Origin: Clostridia bacterium
GTDB taxonomy: Bacteria; Bacillota; Clostridia; Christensenellales; Aristaeellaceae
Reading direction: 5' to 3'
DNA: 5,237 bases
Assembly: GCA_030526935.1 (NCBI GenBank)
Contig: JAUNBY010000118.1
Location: forward strand, 3,297 to 8,533
Shown here piece by piece: positions 4,516-5,237 of this stretch; the first letter of the stretch is position 1; each line of letters begins with the position of its first letter. The notes under the pieces are model-generated. The model made no database searches, was not told the origin of the DNA, and was given only the letters and a program-made list of their open reading frames with translations. A program made the translations under genes and the position numbers.

Positions 4516-5237
4516 TGGCCAAAATCAAGGTACAGGACGCCACTAAGGAGCTTGCCGTAAATTCGGAGAAGCTGCTGAATTCCGTAACCGGCTCCAGAAA
4601 GCGCGCGGTTGAAACGCTGCGGGCGCTTAAGAGGCTGTCGGACGATATAAACAGGCAACAGCGCGAACAGCTCGAACAGCAACGGCGCGAAGCCGCGGCA
4701 AAGGAACTCGAGGACGCGTTTATTTCCGCGTACTCGACGGACGACGTGCCGCAGCCCGTATTGGACGCGGTCGCGGCGGACGCTTCGCCCGTCGCCGACG
4801 CGCCCGCGCGCGAGGAGCGGGAAACGCCCGCTCAAAAAGACGAGGACGCGGCTTTCGAGGCGACGCCTCAGCCCGAGCCCGTCGAGGTTTCCGCGCACGC
4901 GGGAAAAGACGAAAAAGAGCAGCCCGCCGCGAAGGTCAAGCCGGCCGCTAAGGAGAAGCAGGCTGATGATAAGCCCGCGCCTCAACCCGCCGCGCAAGAG
5001 GTCAGGGTCGAGCAGGCACAACCCGCCGCAAAGCCCGAAGTCTCTCAGGAAAAGCCCGCCGCAAAGCGTCAGCCCAAGCCAGCGGATAATTCGCGTCCCC
5101 CCGAACAACCTCAGTCCCGCCCGCAAGGAGATTACGCCCGCCCCGCAGGGCCTTATGGCCGTCCCGTTCAACCCGGACAATACGGACGCCCCGCAGGGCA
5201 AGCCGCGCTCTCTGGTGGCCCATTTTCACCGCGTTGT
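4515..5237 (+). CDS. infB: translation initiation factor IF2, N-terminal part (3' end beyond window)
   Basis: The frame is open from ATG at 4515 to the window edge, 241 codons. IF2 is the GTPase that places initiator tRNA on the 30S subunit and promotes subunit joining; its G domain is not in view. The first residues, MAKIKVQDATKELAVNSEKLL, match the IF2 N-terminal helical domain in form, and position (after ylxQ) settles the call. Residues about 28-70 are charged and helix-prone, with RQQREQLEQQRREAAAKELE. Residues about 75-200 form a disordered Ala/Pro/Glu/Lys-rich linker with repeated QPAAK and KPAAK motifs. Residues 206-228 turn into a Tyr-Gly-Arg-Pro-rich stretch. The start overlaps the ylxQ TAA by 1 base (TAATG), and the ribosome binding site is weak (GGGGG at 4498-4502), so coupling to ylxQ is likely. 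Confidence 0.9.
   Translation, partial: MAKIKVQDATKELAVNSEKLLNSVTGSRKRAVETLRALKRLSDDINRQQREQLEQQRREAAAKELEDAFISAYSTDDVPQPVLDAVAADASPVADAPAREERETPAQKDEDAAFEATPQPEPVEVSAHAGKDEKEQPAAKVKPAAKEKQADDKPAPQPAAQEVRVEQAQPAAKPEVSQEKPAAKRQPKPADNSRPPEQPQSRPQGDYARPAGPYGRPVQPGQYGRPAGQAALSGGPFSPRC
5139..5199 (+). repeat. short in-frame repeat in the IF2 linker
   Basis: CGCCCCGCAGGGC occurs at 5139-5151 and 5187-5199, spaced 48 bases or 16 codons. It encodes the RPAG of YARPAGPYGRP and YGRPAGQ. It marks the start of a Tyr-Gly-Arg-Pro low-complexity tract in the IF2 linker, which the window edge cuts soon after. Confidence 0.6.

Noticed and set aside
4482..5201. 239-codon open frame on the - strand opposite infB
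   Set aside because: It is the antisense shadow of the Ala/Pro-rich IF2 linker. GC-rich codons without reverse-strand stops explain its Leu/Gly/Arg-rich, repetitive product.

Overview
This window looks like a piece of a Gram-positive, clostridia-like (Bacillota) chromosome, probably an uncultured lineage. The main evidence is the order rimP-nusA-ylxR-ylxQ-infB, the Bacillota arrangement of the NusA/IF2 operon, together with strong GGAGG-type ribosome binding sites and a NusA of 358 residues without the extra C-terminal repeats of E. coli NusA. I cannot name a genus. Both ends of the window cut through genes.

Region 1 (1-1548) is the 3' part of an open frame that enters from the left edge. 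It encodes 515 visible residues of a DUF1998-family protein that matches DrmB of the DISARM anti-phage system along its whole visible length, including the zinc-type cysteine clusters and the natural C-terminus. Its composition and codon use differ from the downstream operon: ATA is 7 of 31 Ile codons here but 19 of 33 in nusA. This fits an acquired defence locus whose other genes would lie to the left, out of view.

Region 2 (1549-2207, about 660 bases) has no credible gene. It is a mosaic of short palindromic repeats: a hairpin element with an 8-bp perfect stem (1595-1660), a nested stem-loop unit (1669-1741), a diverged and interrupted second hairpin element (1758-1810), and a 268-bp MITE-like block (1896-2163) bounded by 14-bp perfect inverted repeats. 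That block contains two diverged direct repeats of about 73 bp and an inverted relative of the first hairpin element.

Region 3 (2208-5237) is the housekeeping operon. A near-consensus promoter with an extended -10 (2208-2236) is followed by a leader of about 110 nt. The leader has a GC-rich stem-loop and then a weak terminator-like hairpin with an interrupted T tract, a plausible attenuator. Then come rimP (30S maturation), nusA (transcription elongation and termination), ylxR/rnpM (RNase P modulator family), ylxQ (L7Ae-like RNA-binding protein) and the 5' part of infB (translation initiation factor IF2). The genes are tightly packed, with overlaps of 17, 7 and 1 nt, and nusA and ylxR abut in the same frame with only a stop codon between them. 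Together they link transcription elongation, ribosome assembly and translation initiation.

The items most worth a second look are the DISARM-type gene sitting directly beside a core operon, the repeat block at the junction, the possible NusA-sensitive attenuator, and the in-frame TGA-TTG junction of nusA and ylxR. I do not see a clearly new system within the window. Whatever the DrmB partner genes are, they are outside it.
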